Shown piece by piece: positions 56,566 to 64,000 of a stretch of 64,000 nt of DNA. The position numbers and the translations under genes were made by a program. The notes beneath the pieces are model-generated. The model saw only the letters and a list, made by a program, of their open reading frames with translations, ran no database searches and was not told the DNA's origin. This DNA is from Metabacillus schmidteae (GTDB taxonomy: Bacteria; Bacillota; Bacilli; Bacillales; Bacillaceae): the NCBI RefSeq assembly GCF_903166545.1, contig NZ_CAESCH010000001.1, positions 3,042,001 to 3,106,000 of the forward strand, read 5' to 3'. Each line of letters starts with the position of its first letter. The stretch's first letter is position 1.

Positions 56566-58077
56566 ATGAAACAAAAGTTTATTGTGTTTTATATATCATT
56601 AATTATTCTTTCTTTAGTTGTTATTGCCGGACTTATGATTCCGAATGCATTAGAGCAGGTCACTGCTAATATACAAGCTTTCTTTTCTGATGCGTTTGGA
56701 TGGTATTATTTAATCCTCGTCACTATTGTTCTTGTCATTTGTTTGTTTCTGCTCATTTCACCTATTGGACGAATTAAGCTTGGAAACCAAGATGAAAAGC
56801 CTGAATTTTCTACGCCCACCTGGATTGCGATGTTGTTTAGTGCAGGTATGGGGATCGGGCTTGTCTTTTATGGAACGAGCGAACCAATTAGCCATTATGC
56901 AATTAGTTCTCCTACAGGTGAAGTTGGAACAAATCAAGCGATAAAGGATGCCCTCCGCTTTACTTTTTTTCATTGGGGAATTCACGCTTGGAGTATATAT
57001 GCCATGGTTGCACTAGCAATTGCCTATTTTCATTTTAGACATAAGAAATTGAGTTTAATTAGTGCAACATTGGAGCCCCTTTTCGGTGATAAGGTAAACG
57101 GCGTTGCAGGAAAAGCGATTGATGTTTTTTCTGTATTGGCAACTGTACTCGGTGTAGCAGCATCACTCGGTTTTGGGGCAGTTCAAATTAATGGAGGCCT
57201 GGCATATCTATTTGACATTCCTAAAACAATTGGAATTCAATTTTTGATTATTGCGATTGTTACCGTCTTATTTTTACTATCGGCAATGTCTGGATTAGGG
57301 AAAGGAATAAAAATATTAAGTAACGCGAATATGATTTTAGCTGGTGCTTTATTGTTGCTGATGTTTATATTCGGTCCAACATTATTCATTTTAAATTTAT
57401 TTACCGATACAATTGGTCAGTATATTCAAACGTTACCACAAATGAGCTTTAGAATTGCGCCTTTAAATGAAGACATTCGGGAATGGATCAATGGCTGGAC
57501 GATTTTCTATTGGGCTTGGTGGATTGCATGGTCTCCATTTGTAGGGATCTTTATTGCCCGTGTTTCCAAAGGTAGAAGTATAAGGGAATTTGTTTTTTAT
57601 GTCCTGCTTATCCCTTCTATCGTTGTTTTTCTATGGTTTTCCGCTTTCGGAGGTTCAGCCATTGAACTTGAACACAATGGTATTGCACAAATTTCTACAT
57701 TATCTGCAGAGGAATCGTTATTTGGTGTATTTGCGAATTATCCATTTCCTCTCGTAACATCCATTACAGCCATGTTGCTTATCGGGTCATTTTTTATTAC
57801 ATCTGCCGATTCAGGGACATATGTATTAGGAATGATGACAACAAATGGATCACACTCACCTGGTAATAAAGTAAAATTCACATGGGGAATATTACTTTCA
57901 GCTATTGCATTAGCACTTCTATACTCAGGCGGTCTTCAAGCATTACAAAATATGATGATTATTGCGGCATTACCATTTTCAATCATTATCGCTTTAATGA
58001 CCATCAGTTTAGTTAAGGCTTTACGCACAGAAGCCAAACAGCTTGGAATTGGAAAGATTAAAAAAAGGAAGGCATGA
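56566..58077 (+). CDS. BCCT-family betaine/choline/carnitine transporter
   Basis: A 503-aa twelve-helix sodium-coupled transporter of the OpuD/BetT group. Seen are the glycine-rich SAGMGIGLVFYGTSEP in helix 3 and the tryptophan-rich signature (IFYWAWWIAWSPFVGIFIAR) that forms the trimethylammonium-binding box. It imports glycine betaine or similar compounds for osmoprotection or as nutrients. I use ATG 56566 after GGGAGG; an earlier in-frame ATG would add a 32-residue tail unlike the family. Upstream, CTTACC/GGGTGAG near 56440-56460 is a small terminator-like hairpin. Confidence 0.9.
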   Translation: MKQKFIVFYISLIILSLVVIAGLMIPNALEQVTANIQAFFSDAFGWYYLILVTIVLVICLFLLISPIGRIKLGNQDEKPEFSTPTWIAMLFSAGMGIGLVFYGTSEPISHYAISSPTGEVGTNQAIKDALRFTFFHWGIHAWSIYAMVALAIAYFHFRHKKLSLISATLEPLFGDKVNGVAGKAIDVFSVLATVLGVAASLGFGAVQINGGLAYLFDIPKTIGIQFLIIAIVTVLFLLSAMSGLGKGIKILSNANMILAGALLLLMFIFGPTLFILNLFTDTIGQYIQTLPQMSFRIAPLNEDIREWINGWTIFYWAWWIAWSPFVGIFIARVSKGRSIREFVFYVLLIPSIVVFLWFSAFGGSAIELEHNGIAQISTLSAEESLFGVFANYPFPLVTSITAMLLIGSFFITSADSGTYVLGMMTTNGSHSPGNKVKFTWGILLSAIALALLYSGGLQALQNMMIIAALPFSIIIALMTISLVKALRTEAKQLGIGKIKKRKA

Positions 58078-58184
58078 TATTATGAACGACATAGTTGGGA
58101 TACTATGTCGTTTATATCTTGACTTCCAGAAACTATTATATTGGCTACTAAGTCGATTAAACTTCCTTGCTGACAATTGATACG

Positions 58185-58262
58185 ATCTTATGAATAAAAA
58201 GATTGTTTGGTGATAGAACTAAACAGCCATTGTGAGAATTTGCAGTTGTAGTTCTTACTGGT
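58185..58262 (+). repeat. Very degenerate remnant of the antitoxin element
   Basis: GATTGTTTGGTGATAGAACT and AAACAGCCAT recall the first hairpin of the antitoxin element. The rest is not recognisable. The 58078-58293 gap holds nothing else. Confidence 0.3.
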
Positions 58263-58293
58263 TTTGTTACCTATTTTAAAAAACGCACTCATC

Positions 58294-59412
58294 CTACCAT
58301 TCCGCTAATGAGTTATCTTTTTCATGAAACCAGTGAGGTAACCTCCAGTCACCTTCATAAATGTCAGAAGCAAATGCTTCTTCATCCAATTCAATTCCCA
58401 ATCCAGGTGCCTTTGGAAGATCGATATATCCGTCTTTCATAACAAATGGCTGCTTAATCAGACCTTCTCCCAGTGTGATTTGTTCTTGGGCAACAAAATT
58501 TTGAACGGTCGCATCTAATTGGATACTTGCAGCAAGGTTAATAGGTCCTAACGGATTATGAGGAGCAAACCCTGCATAATACACTTCACCCATTGCCGCG
58601 ATTTTTTTTGCTTCTGTAATTCCGCCGCAATGAGCCAAATCTGGTTGCAGCACAGATGCGGCCTGTTTTTCTAACACTTCCCGGAATCCCCATCTCGTAT
58701 AAAGTCGTTCACCAGTCGCAATAGGAAGGGATGTTGATCGAGCAATTGTTACCATCGTATCAACATTTTCAGGAAGACATGGTTCTTCAATAAAGAGTGG
58801 CTTAAATGGCTCAAATTCCTTTGCCAACTGGATTGCTAATGCAGGACTTACTCTACCATGAAAATCAATGCCAAAGTCACGGTCTGGTCCAATGATATCT
58901 CTTAAAATGGACATCCTTTCTACTTGTCTATTTATATATGCTGAAGTTTCAAGATGCTGTGCTTTTTCATGAACGGCTGTTTTGATCATCGTATACCCTT
59001 CTTCTACAGCCTCTCTCGCATTTTTTTTGAATTCCTCCAGGTCATCACCGTGCACATGCTGGTAAACTCGAATTTTGTCACGAACCTTTCCTCCTAAGAG
59101 TGTATATACAGGAACGTTTAAACTTTTCCCTAAGATATCCCATAATGCTTGATCTACAGCACTTATGGCACTACAAAGAATAGCACCGCCTCTGTAAAAA
59201 GTCCCACGGTACATCAAGTTCCAGAGATGCTCGATCTCCCTCGGATCCTGCCCAATTAACAGATATTCAAACTCTTTTATCGCCATTTCTACTACCTTTG
59301 CTCTACCTTCTAAACAAGCTTCCCCTAACCCAACTATCCCATCATCTGTATGCACTTTTAAAAATGAATATCTCGGTTTTACATGTACGACTTCCAGTTT
59401 TGTGATTTTCAT
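58294..59412 (-). CDS. DgoD-like sugar-acid dehydratase, copy 1 (enolase superfamily)
   Basis: A 372-aa mandelate racemase-family dehydratase, close in layout to D-galactonate dehydratase DgoD. Metal and catalytic residues: GIDFHGRVS (Asp, His), FIEEPCLPEN (Glu), ATGERLYT (Glu) and GFAPHNPLGPI (His). It ends NSLAEW like DgoD. It would turn an aldonate into a 2-keto-3-deoxyaldonate. It is the last gene of an operon with ABC importer genes and a second paralogue. Start follows AGAGGAG. The substrate may be galactonate or another aldonate. Confidence 0.87.
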   Translation of the reverse strand: MKITKLEVVHVKPRYSFLKVHTDDGIVGLGEACLEGRAKVVEMAIKEFEYLLIGQDPREIEHLWNLMYRGTFYRGGAILCSAISAVDQALWDILGKSLNVPVYTLLGGKVRDKIRVYQHVHGDDLEEFKKNAREAVEEGYTMIKTAVHEKAQHLETSAYINRQVERMSILRDIIGPDRDFGIDFHGRVSPALAIQLAKEFEPFKPLFIEEPCLPENVDTMVTIARSTSLPIATGERLYTRWGFREVLEKQAASVLQPDLAHCGGITEAKKIAAMGEVYYAGFAPHNPLGPINLAASIQLDATVQNFVAQEQITLGEGLIKQPFVMKDGYIDLPKAPGLGIELDEEAFASDIYEGDWRLPHWFHEKDNSLAEW

Positions 59413-59435
59413 TGACTATCTCCTCTCAAAATTTT

Positions 59436-60275
59436 TTAAGATTTTACTGATCCTGCTGTTAAACTACTAATTAAATACTTCTGGAAAAATAAAAAGAAAA
59501 TTAATAATGGAATTGTAGCTACTAATGAGGCTGCCATCATATCATTCCACATGATCCGATATTGGCCAATGAGCTGCCCAATTCCTACAGGTACTGTTTT
59601 CATCGTTTCCGATTGTGTTAAAACTAGGGCAAACATATACTCGTTCCAACCTACGATAAACGCATAAATGGCTGTTGCAGCCACTCCAGGTAAACTTAGC
59701 GGGAAAATAATTTGCAGGAATGTCCGAAATGGACTGCATCCGTCAATAGCTGCTGCTTCATCTAATTCTTTTGGTATACTATTAAAATAGCCCATCATCA
59801 TCCACGAGCAGAACGGTATGGTAAAGGAAATATATGTTAGAATTAATCCAAGATAGGTGTTTACAAGTCCGAGTGTTTGCATAATTTTATAAAATGGAAT
59901 TAACAGCATAATGGAAGGAAACATTTGGGTAACTAATAGAAACGTAAGGAAAGCACCTTTTCCCTTAAAGTTAAACCGTGATGCCCCATATCCTGCTAAA
60001 CACGAAAATGCTAATGATATAAATGTTGCTGCGGAAACGACTAAAATACTATTAAAGAAGTATTGTCCGAATGGATAATCGGTCCATATTCTTGAGAATG
60101 ACTGGAACGTTATTTCATCTGGAATCCACTTAGGTGGAATCGTAAAAATAGCTTGATCATTTTTTATAGAAGTTGATAACATCCAAAACACGGGGATAAT
60201 GACTATAAGTGAAAAAAAGACGAGAATAAGATAAGCTGTAATATTGTTTACGAGTTTCCTCCGTTTATTTGTCAT
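59436..60275 (-). CDS. ABC carbohydrate permease (MalG type)
   Basis: A 279-aa six-helix permease; the EAA loop is ELDEAAAIDGCSPFRTFLQI (about residues 165-184). It pairs with the MalF-type subunit, whose gene overlaps this start by 11 bases. It is part of an importer for a sugar acid or oligosaccharide, judging by the flanking dehydratases. No ATPase gene is in the window. Confidence 0.88.
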   Translation of the reverse strand: MTNKRRKLVNNITAYLILVFFSLIVIIPVFWMLSTSIKNDQAIFTIPPKWIPDEITFQSFSRIWTDYPFGQYFFNSILVVSAATFISLAFSCLAGYGASRFNFKGKGAFLTFLLVTQMFPSIMLLIPFYKIMQTLGLVNTYLGLILTYISFTIPFCSWMMMGYFNSIPKELDEAAAIDGCSPFRTFLQIIFPLSLPGVAATAIYAFIVGWNEYMFALVLTQSETMKTVPVGIGQLIGQYRIMWNDMMAASLVATIPLLIFFLFFQKYLISSLTAGSVKS

Positions 60276-61140
60276 CTAAAAACCTCCTATAAAGGTAGCT
60301 CATAAGCAGACAGATAAAGAATACAATGACAGCTGTTGCTGCTGCTCTACCAAATCTGAAATCTTGGAAGGCGATTTGATATATATCAATACTGATGACA
60401 CTTGTCGAATTGACTGGCCCACCCGCCGTTAATAACCAAACGATTGTAAAGTGCTTAAACCACCATACTGTTTCTAATATTATTGTCACCATTAGTACTG
60501 GCATAAGACCTGGAATTGTAATGTGACGAAACGCCTGCCATTTATTAGCCCCATCTATTTCTGCAGCCTCATACAAATCTTTAGAAATAGCTTGTAAACC
60601 AGCAAGAACTAATATCAGAACCAATGGATACCCTTTCCAAATACATGCAATCACTACGCCAATTAAGGCAAATGATGGAGAATCGAGCCAGGCTATCGGT
60701 TCACTAACTATATGTAAACCACTAAGAATATGATTTAATAACCCATACATCGGGTTAAATAGCCATTTCCATAATAGAGCTACAACAACCTCCGGGAATA
60801 ACCATGGTAAAATGAGCAGGGCTCGAAAGAACACCCTTCCTTTTATATTCATATTTAAGATGATGGCTAAGAGAGTACCAACAACTAAGTTCCCACCAAC
60901 AACAAGAATGGTAAATTGAAAAGTAAGAGCAATCTTTTGAATAAACTCAGGATCTTTAAAAGCCTGAATATAATATTCCAGTCCAACAAAATCCCATTTA
61001 TTTAATAGATTCGTATCAAATAAACTAATATATCCACCGTAAAGTAATGGATAGGCAATTAAAATAAGAAGGGTAATGATTGTTGGAAAGATAAACCAAT
61101 AACCAGCCCATTTTCCTTGATGTGAATAGCTGCTCTTCAA
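60265..61140 (-). CDS. ABC carbohydrate permease (MalF type)
   Basis: A 291-aa six-helix permease with the EAA loop DLYEAAEIDGANKWQAFRHI and the MalF-type stretch WLLTAGGPVNSTSVISIDIY. The start codon is TTG, eight bases after AAAGGAGG. It forms the channel with the MalG-type subunit, downstream of the binding-protein gene and a hairpin. Confidence 0.88.
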   Translation of the reverse strand: MKSSYSHQGKWAGYWFIFPTIITLLILIAYPLLYGGYISLFDTNLLNKWDFVGLEYYIQAFKDPEFIQKIALTFQFTILVVGGNLVVGTLLAIILNMNIKGRVFFRALLILPWLFPEVVVALLWKWLFNPMYGLLNHILSGLHIVSEPIAWLDSPSFALIGVVIACIWKGYPLVLILVLAGLQAISKDLYEAAEIDGANKWQAFRHITIPGLMPVLMVTIILETVWWFKHFTIVWLLTAGGPVNSTSVISIDIYQIAFQDFRFGRAAATAVIVFFICLLMSYLYRRFLDDK

Positions 61141-61165
61141 CCTCTCCTCCTCCTTTAAAGGTAGT

Positions 61166-61192
61166 GAAAGGAAAAGGAATTTTCCTTTCCCT
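61166..61192. terminator. Intra-operon hairpin between the binding-protein and permease genes
   Basis: GGAAAAGGAA and TTCCTTTCC form a stem with one bulge in the 60-bp gap. It likely tunes permease expression below that of the binding protein, as in the frl operon. Confidence 0.5.
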
Positions 61193-61202
61193 CTATAAAC
61201 TT

Positions 61203-62525
61203 TTACTTATTATTTTCAATTTCTCGGCGAACCTTTTCAGCGGCATTCTTTGCTGCTTCTTCCGCTGTCATTGTTCCAGAGATAATTGCTTGATACGCTT
61301 CTGCTGAAGCTAACTGTACACTCGGGTAATAAGGTGTATTTGGTAATGGGAATGCGTAATCCAATGCTTCAATGAACCCTTGCAACTCAGGTGTGCTAAC
61401 AGCAGGATCATTTCCTGCTTCCATTCTTGCAGGAATCCGTCCGGTTTTTTCATTCCAAGCTAATTGATTTTTCTTGTTTAATAAGAATTTTAAGTATTTT
61501 ACTGCAGCATCTTTATGCTCACTTGTTGCCGAGATGGAGAAACCTAACATGCCTAAAACCGCTTTATGCGTTTGCCCCTCCTCATGTGGGAGAGGAACAC
61601 CAGCAATTTTCCCTTCCAATTCAGGGTTTTGATTTAGGATACTTCCAATTGAATGCGGACCAGTGACCATCATTGCCGCTTTTTCAGACGCCATTAGGCT
61701 GACCGCCTCTGGATACCCAGTTTGAAGTGGACCAGGAGGAACAACTTCATGCTCAGTTACAAGCTCACTAAAGAATGAAAACGCATCAATTGCTTCTTTC
61801 GAATCATATCCTGTTGTCCATTCACCATTTTCGCTCGTAAGTTCTTCAGCTCCAAATGTTCTCATAATTGGAATGAATCGCGATCCACCAGAGCCATTAT
61901 TTGTCCCAACCATCGCAAAGCCCCAGCGATCAACTTCACCATCTCCATTTGTATCGCCTGTTAGCGTTTTCGCTGCTGTCAAAAATTCATCCCATGTTTT
62001 TGGAGGGTTTAGCCCTTCTTCTTCAAACCAATCTTTTCGATATAATAAACCCGTAGGAATCGTAAACCATGGAGCGTATTGCAGCTTACCATCAATCATG
62101 GCTTCATCTAATGTTGCTGGATAAAAACCATTAATATACTCTTCTCCTAACAGTGGAGTTAAATCTTCGACAATTCCCATTTCATGTGCTTTCCCATAAA
62201 ACTCCGGGCTATTTATAAAGATATCTGGGACTTCACCACCCGTTGCCATAGTTGTTAGTTTTGTGTAAATTTCATTCATCGGTACACCAATAAACTCAAT
62301 TTTAATATTCGGATTTTCTTTCATAAAATCTTCAGCAATCTGTTTTTCTACATCTCCTTCAGGGCTCTCTACAACTGTCGGTGATAGAACTTTCAGGGTA
62401 ATTGTGTCACTACTGTCAGAATCACTTCCTCCAGAACCACTACTTTGATTAGAGCAACCTGCAACAAGCATCATAAAAATAAGTCCTATTACTGTAAAAA
62501 GCTTTGGAAATCTAGTTTTTCTCAT
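61203..62525 (-). CDS. ABC sugar-binding lipoprotein
   Basis: A 440-aa family 1 solute-binding protein with a lipoprotein signal (MMLVAGCSNQ; Cys about residue 24) and a Ser/Gly/Asp-rich linker. The domain has typical segments PDIFINSPEF and TWDEFLTAAKTL. GDTNGDGEVDRWGF looks like an EF-hand-type calcium loop, seen in some Gram-positive binding proteins. It delivers substrate to the two permeases downstream. Start follows AGGAGG. Confidence 0.9.
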   Translation of the reverse strand: MRKTRFPKLFTVIGLIFMMLVAGCSNQSSGSGGSDSDSSDTITLKVLSPTVVESPEGDVEKQIAEDFMKENPNIKIEFIGVPMNEIYTKLTTMATGGEVPDIFINSPEFYGKAHEMGIVEDLTPLLGEEYINGFYPATLDEAMIDGKLQYAPWFTIPTGLLYRKDWFEEEGLNPPKTWDEFLTAAKTLTGDTNGDGEVDRWGFAMVGTNNGSGGSRFIPIMRTFGAEELTSENGEWTTGYDSKEAIDAFSFFSELVTEHEVVPPGPLQTGYPEAVSLMASEKAAMMVTGPHSIGSILNQNPELEGKIAGVPLPHEEGQTHKAVLGMLGFSISATSEHKDAAVKYLKFLLNKKNQLAWNEKTGRIPARMEAGNDPAVSTPELQGFIEALDYAFPLPNTPYYPSVQLASAEAYQAIISGTMTAEEAAKNAAEKVRREIENNK

Positions 62526-62562
62526 GTTGAACCTCCTAGAATTTAATTATTCCAAAAGCAGA

Positions 62563-63696
62563 CTACCAATCTGCTATAGAACCGTCACTATGATAAAGAC
62601 GGGGTGTCTCCCAGTCTCCTTCATACATTCTTTCTTTTAATGCTTCTTCATCAACTTCAATTCCCAATCCAGGACTTTTTGGTATTTCAATGTAACCGTC
62701 TTCAATTTTGAACGAATTTTTAAGAATACCATGCCCTAAATCAGACTTATCATCTAAAGTTGGATGTTCTTGTATTAAAAAATTAGGTGTACAAGCATCT
62801 AATTGAATACATGCCGCCAATGAAATAGGACCTAAGGGATTATGAGGAGCAACCGCACCATAATAGGTTTCTGCAAGTGCTGCTATTTTCTTAGATTCAA
62901 AGATTCCACCCGCATGACATAAATCAGGCTGAACGATTGAAACGGCTTGTTTTTCAATCACCTCACGGAATCCCCATTTCGTATACAGTCTTTCACCTGT
63001 AGCAATTGGAATGGTAGTCGAATTCGCTATTTTCACCATTGCCTCAACATTCTCCGGTAAACAAGGCTCTTCAATAAACATTGGATAGTATGGTTCAAAT
63101 GCTGCGGCAAGCCGAATGGCCATCGCAGGACTCACTCTTCCATGAAAATCAATAGCAATATCCATTTCAGTTCCAACTGCATTACGAATGGCAGACAATT
63201 TCTCAACCTGTTTGTTGACATAGGCGAGGCTATCAACAATTTGCACCGGTCCATCAAGAGCTATTTTAATCGCATTAAAGCCTTGTTCTTTTCTTTTAAG
63301 TGCTAAATGAACAGCATCCTCAATCGTGTCTCCATGACAATGGGCATACATTCGAATTTTGTCACGACATGCCCCTCCTAACATTTCATAGATTGGGAGA
63401 TGATAATATTTTCCTTTTATGTCCCATAGTGCTTGCTCAATTCCACTAATTGCACTTACTAGAATAGGGCCTCCACGATAAAATCCTCCTCGATACATTG
63501 CTTGCCAATGGTGCTCAATCTTAAGTGGATCTTGACCAATAAGATAGGATTCGAGTACTTTTATTGCAGCTTCTACCGTATGGGAATTTCCTTCAACAAT
63601 TGGCTCACCATACCCAACAATCCCTTCATCTGTTTCAACTTTAAGAATTAGCCATCTTGGTAAGATATGAAATAGTTCCAGCTTACTAATCTTCAA
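62563..63696 (-). CDS. DgoD-like sugar-acid dehydratase, copy 2 (enolase superfamily)
   Basis: A 377-aa paralogue of the enzyme at 58294-59412. It has AIDFHGRVS, FIEEPCLPEN, ATGERLYT and AVAPHNPLGPI, so all metal and catalytic residues are kept. It is slightly closer to DgoD at the N-terminus (PRWLILKVETDEGIVGYGEP). The start codon is TTG after AAAGGAGGG; ATG in another frame precedes it. First structural gene of the operon, directly after the LacI regulator. The pair may act on two stereoisomeric acids. Confidence 0.88.
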   Translation of the reverse strand: MKISKLELFHILPRWLILKVETDEGIVGYGEPIVEGNSHTVEAAIKVLESYLIGQDPLKIEHHWQAMYRGGFYRGGPILVSAISGIEQALWDIKGKYYHLPIYEMLGGACRDKIRMYAHCHGDTIEDAVHLALKRKEQGFNAIKIALDGPVQIVDSLAYVNKQVEKLSAIRNAVGTEMDIAIDFHGRVSPAMAIRLAAAFEPYYPMFIEEPCLPENVEAMVKIANSTTIPIATGERLYTKWGFREVIEKQAVSIVQPDLCHAGGIFESKKIAALAETYYGAVAPHNPLGPISLAACIQLDACTPNFLIQEHPTLDDKSDLGHGILKNSFKIEDGYIEIPKSPGLGIEVDEEALKERMYEGDWETPRLYHSDGSIADW

Positions 63697-63757
63697 TCAT
63701 GTCCCTCCTTTTTTATACAAAAATGACTGAATGGGCATCTCCATCGATCGAATTAGC

Positions 63758-64000
63758 CTACTTGCCAATGATTTGCGGCATGGATGTATCTTCTATTTTT
63801 GCTTTACATGTCGATTTGCGGATCATAAGTTCCGGTATAACCTCGAATTTAACAGGTTTCGTATGCTTTTTACGTTTGATTTTTTTAAATAGCAGCTCGG
63901 AAGACTTTGCCCCCATCTCCAGAACGGGAGTGGCAACAGTTGTAAGTGGAGGATCCAACAATCCAGTCCACTCAAAGTCATCGAACCCAATTACCGAAAC
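63758..64000 (-). CDS. LacI-family regulator, C-terminal part (gene runs out of the window)
   Basis: The last 80 residues are present. They start VSVIGFDDFEWTGLLDPPLT and go on to TTVATPVLEMGAKSSELLFK, the usual end of the LacI effector domain (DD-F pattern, then P-LTTV-P...MG). It lies upstream of the DgoD-like/ABC operon on the same strand with a 60-bp gap, so it is the likely repressor of that operon. The DNA-binding domain is outside the window. Confidence 0.88.
   Translation of the reverse strand, partial: VSVIGFDDFEWTGLLDPPLTTVATPVLEMGAKSSELLFKKIKRKKHTKPVKFEVIPELMIRKSTCKAKIEDTSMPQIIGK

Overview
The window looks like chromosomal DNA of a low-GC, spore-forming member of the Bacillaceae (Bacillus sensu lato). 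The reasons are strong AGGAGG ribosome binding sites, many genes closest to Bacillus families that I recognise (dhaS, des, dbpA, yfkO, ycsA, ycbD, ykqA, the frl operon), a small Ena-like spore appendage protein, and a LysM protein behind a sigma-K-like promoter. I see no rRNA, tRNA, CRISPR array or prophage. Similarities are from memory; no search was run.

Regions. (1) 1-8 kb: an IS1182-family element flanked by a 9-bp direct repeat sits in a GGGACA-type intergenic repeat, exactly at the stop codon of an AddA-like helicase-nuclease gene. That gene is translationally coupled to an AddB-like nuclease gene; both differ from the housekeeping AddAB. (2) 8-16 kb: Ena-like protein, DhaS aldehyde dehydrogenase, an AlkD-like DNA alkylation repair protein, a LysM protein and a secreted GH10 xylanase. 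(3) 16.1-16.5 kb: a type I toxin-antitoxin locus with a 28-aa hydrophobic toxin and an antisense RNA. Its antitoxin half recurs without an intact toxin at 10.7, 49.3 and 51.3 kb, with a short remnant at 44.6 kb. (4) 16.9-21.2 kb: a one-strand operon for a DUF3100 membrane pair, an amidohydrolase/deaminase, a TauE/SafE-type exporter and a GntR regulator. (5) 21.7-26.6 kb: nitroreductase; then a sigma-54 activator divergent from formaldehyde dehydrogenase and an MIP channel, with a -24/-12 promoter and a 34-bp palindrome between them. (6) 26.7-31 kb: fatty acid desaturase with a decayed DesR-like regulator and no DesK, the DbpA RNA helicase, and an N-terminally shortened CPBP protease.

(7) 31-35.8 kb: hydroxy-acid catabolism (enolase-superfamily enzyme, 2-hydroxycarboxylate transporter, tartrate/D-malate dehydrogenase, FCD-GntR regulator). 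(8) 36.2-42.1 kb: a fructosamine (frl) operon whose binding-protein gene is broken by one extra 4-bp unit, with palindromic operators on the promoter. (9) 42.6-49 kb: a full-length CPBP paralogue, a PhyH-type dioxygenase, and an IclR-regulated set (FAH-type dehydratase, alpha-ketoglutarate semialdehyde dehydrogenase, SDR) that resembles the lower Weimberg pathway. (10) 49.4-58.1 kb: a new 55-aa ORF, erythromycin esterase-like lipoprotein, polysaccharide deacetylase, glycerophosphodiesterase, YkqA, a TetR/membrane-protein divergent pair with a perfect palindrome, and a BCCT transporter. (11) 58.3-64 kb: a sugar-acid operon with two DgoD-like dehydratases around an ABC importer and the end of a LacI regulator.

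A plausible but unproven link is that the DgoD-like enzymes make 2-keto-3-deoxy acids that the 44.7-48.9 kb enzymes carry on to 2-oxoglutarate. The right half reads as accessory catabolic DNA for plant-derived sugars, sugar acids and hydroxy acids.
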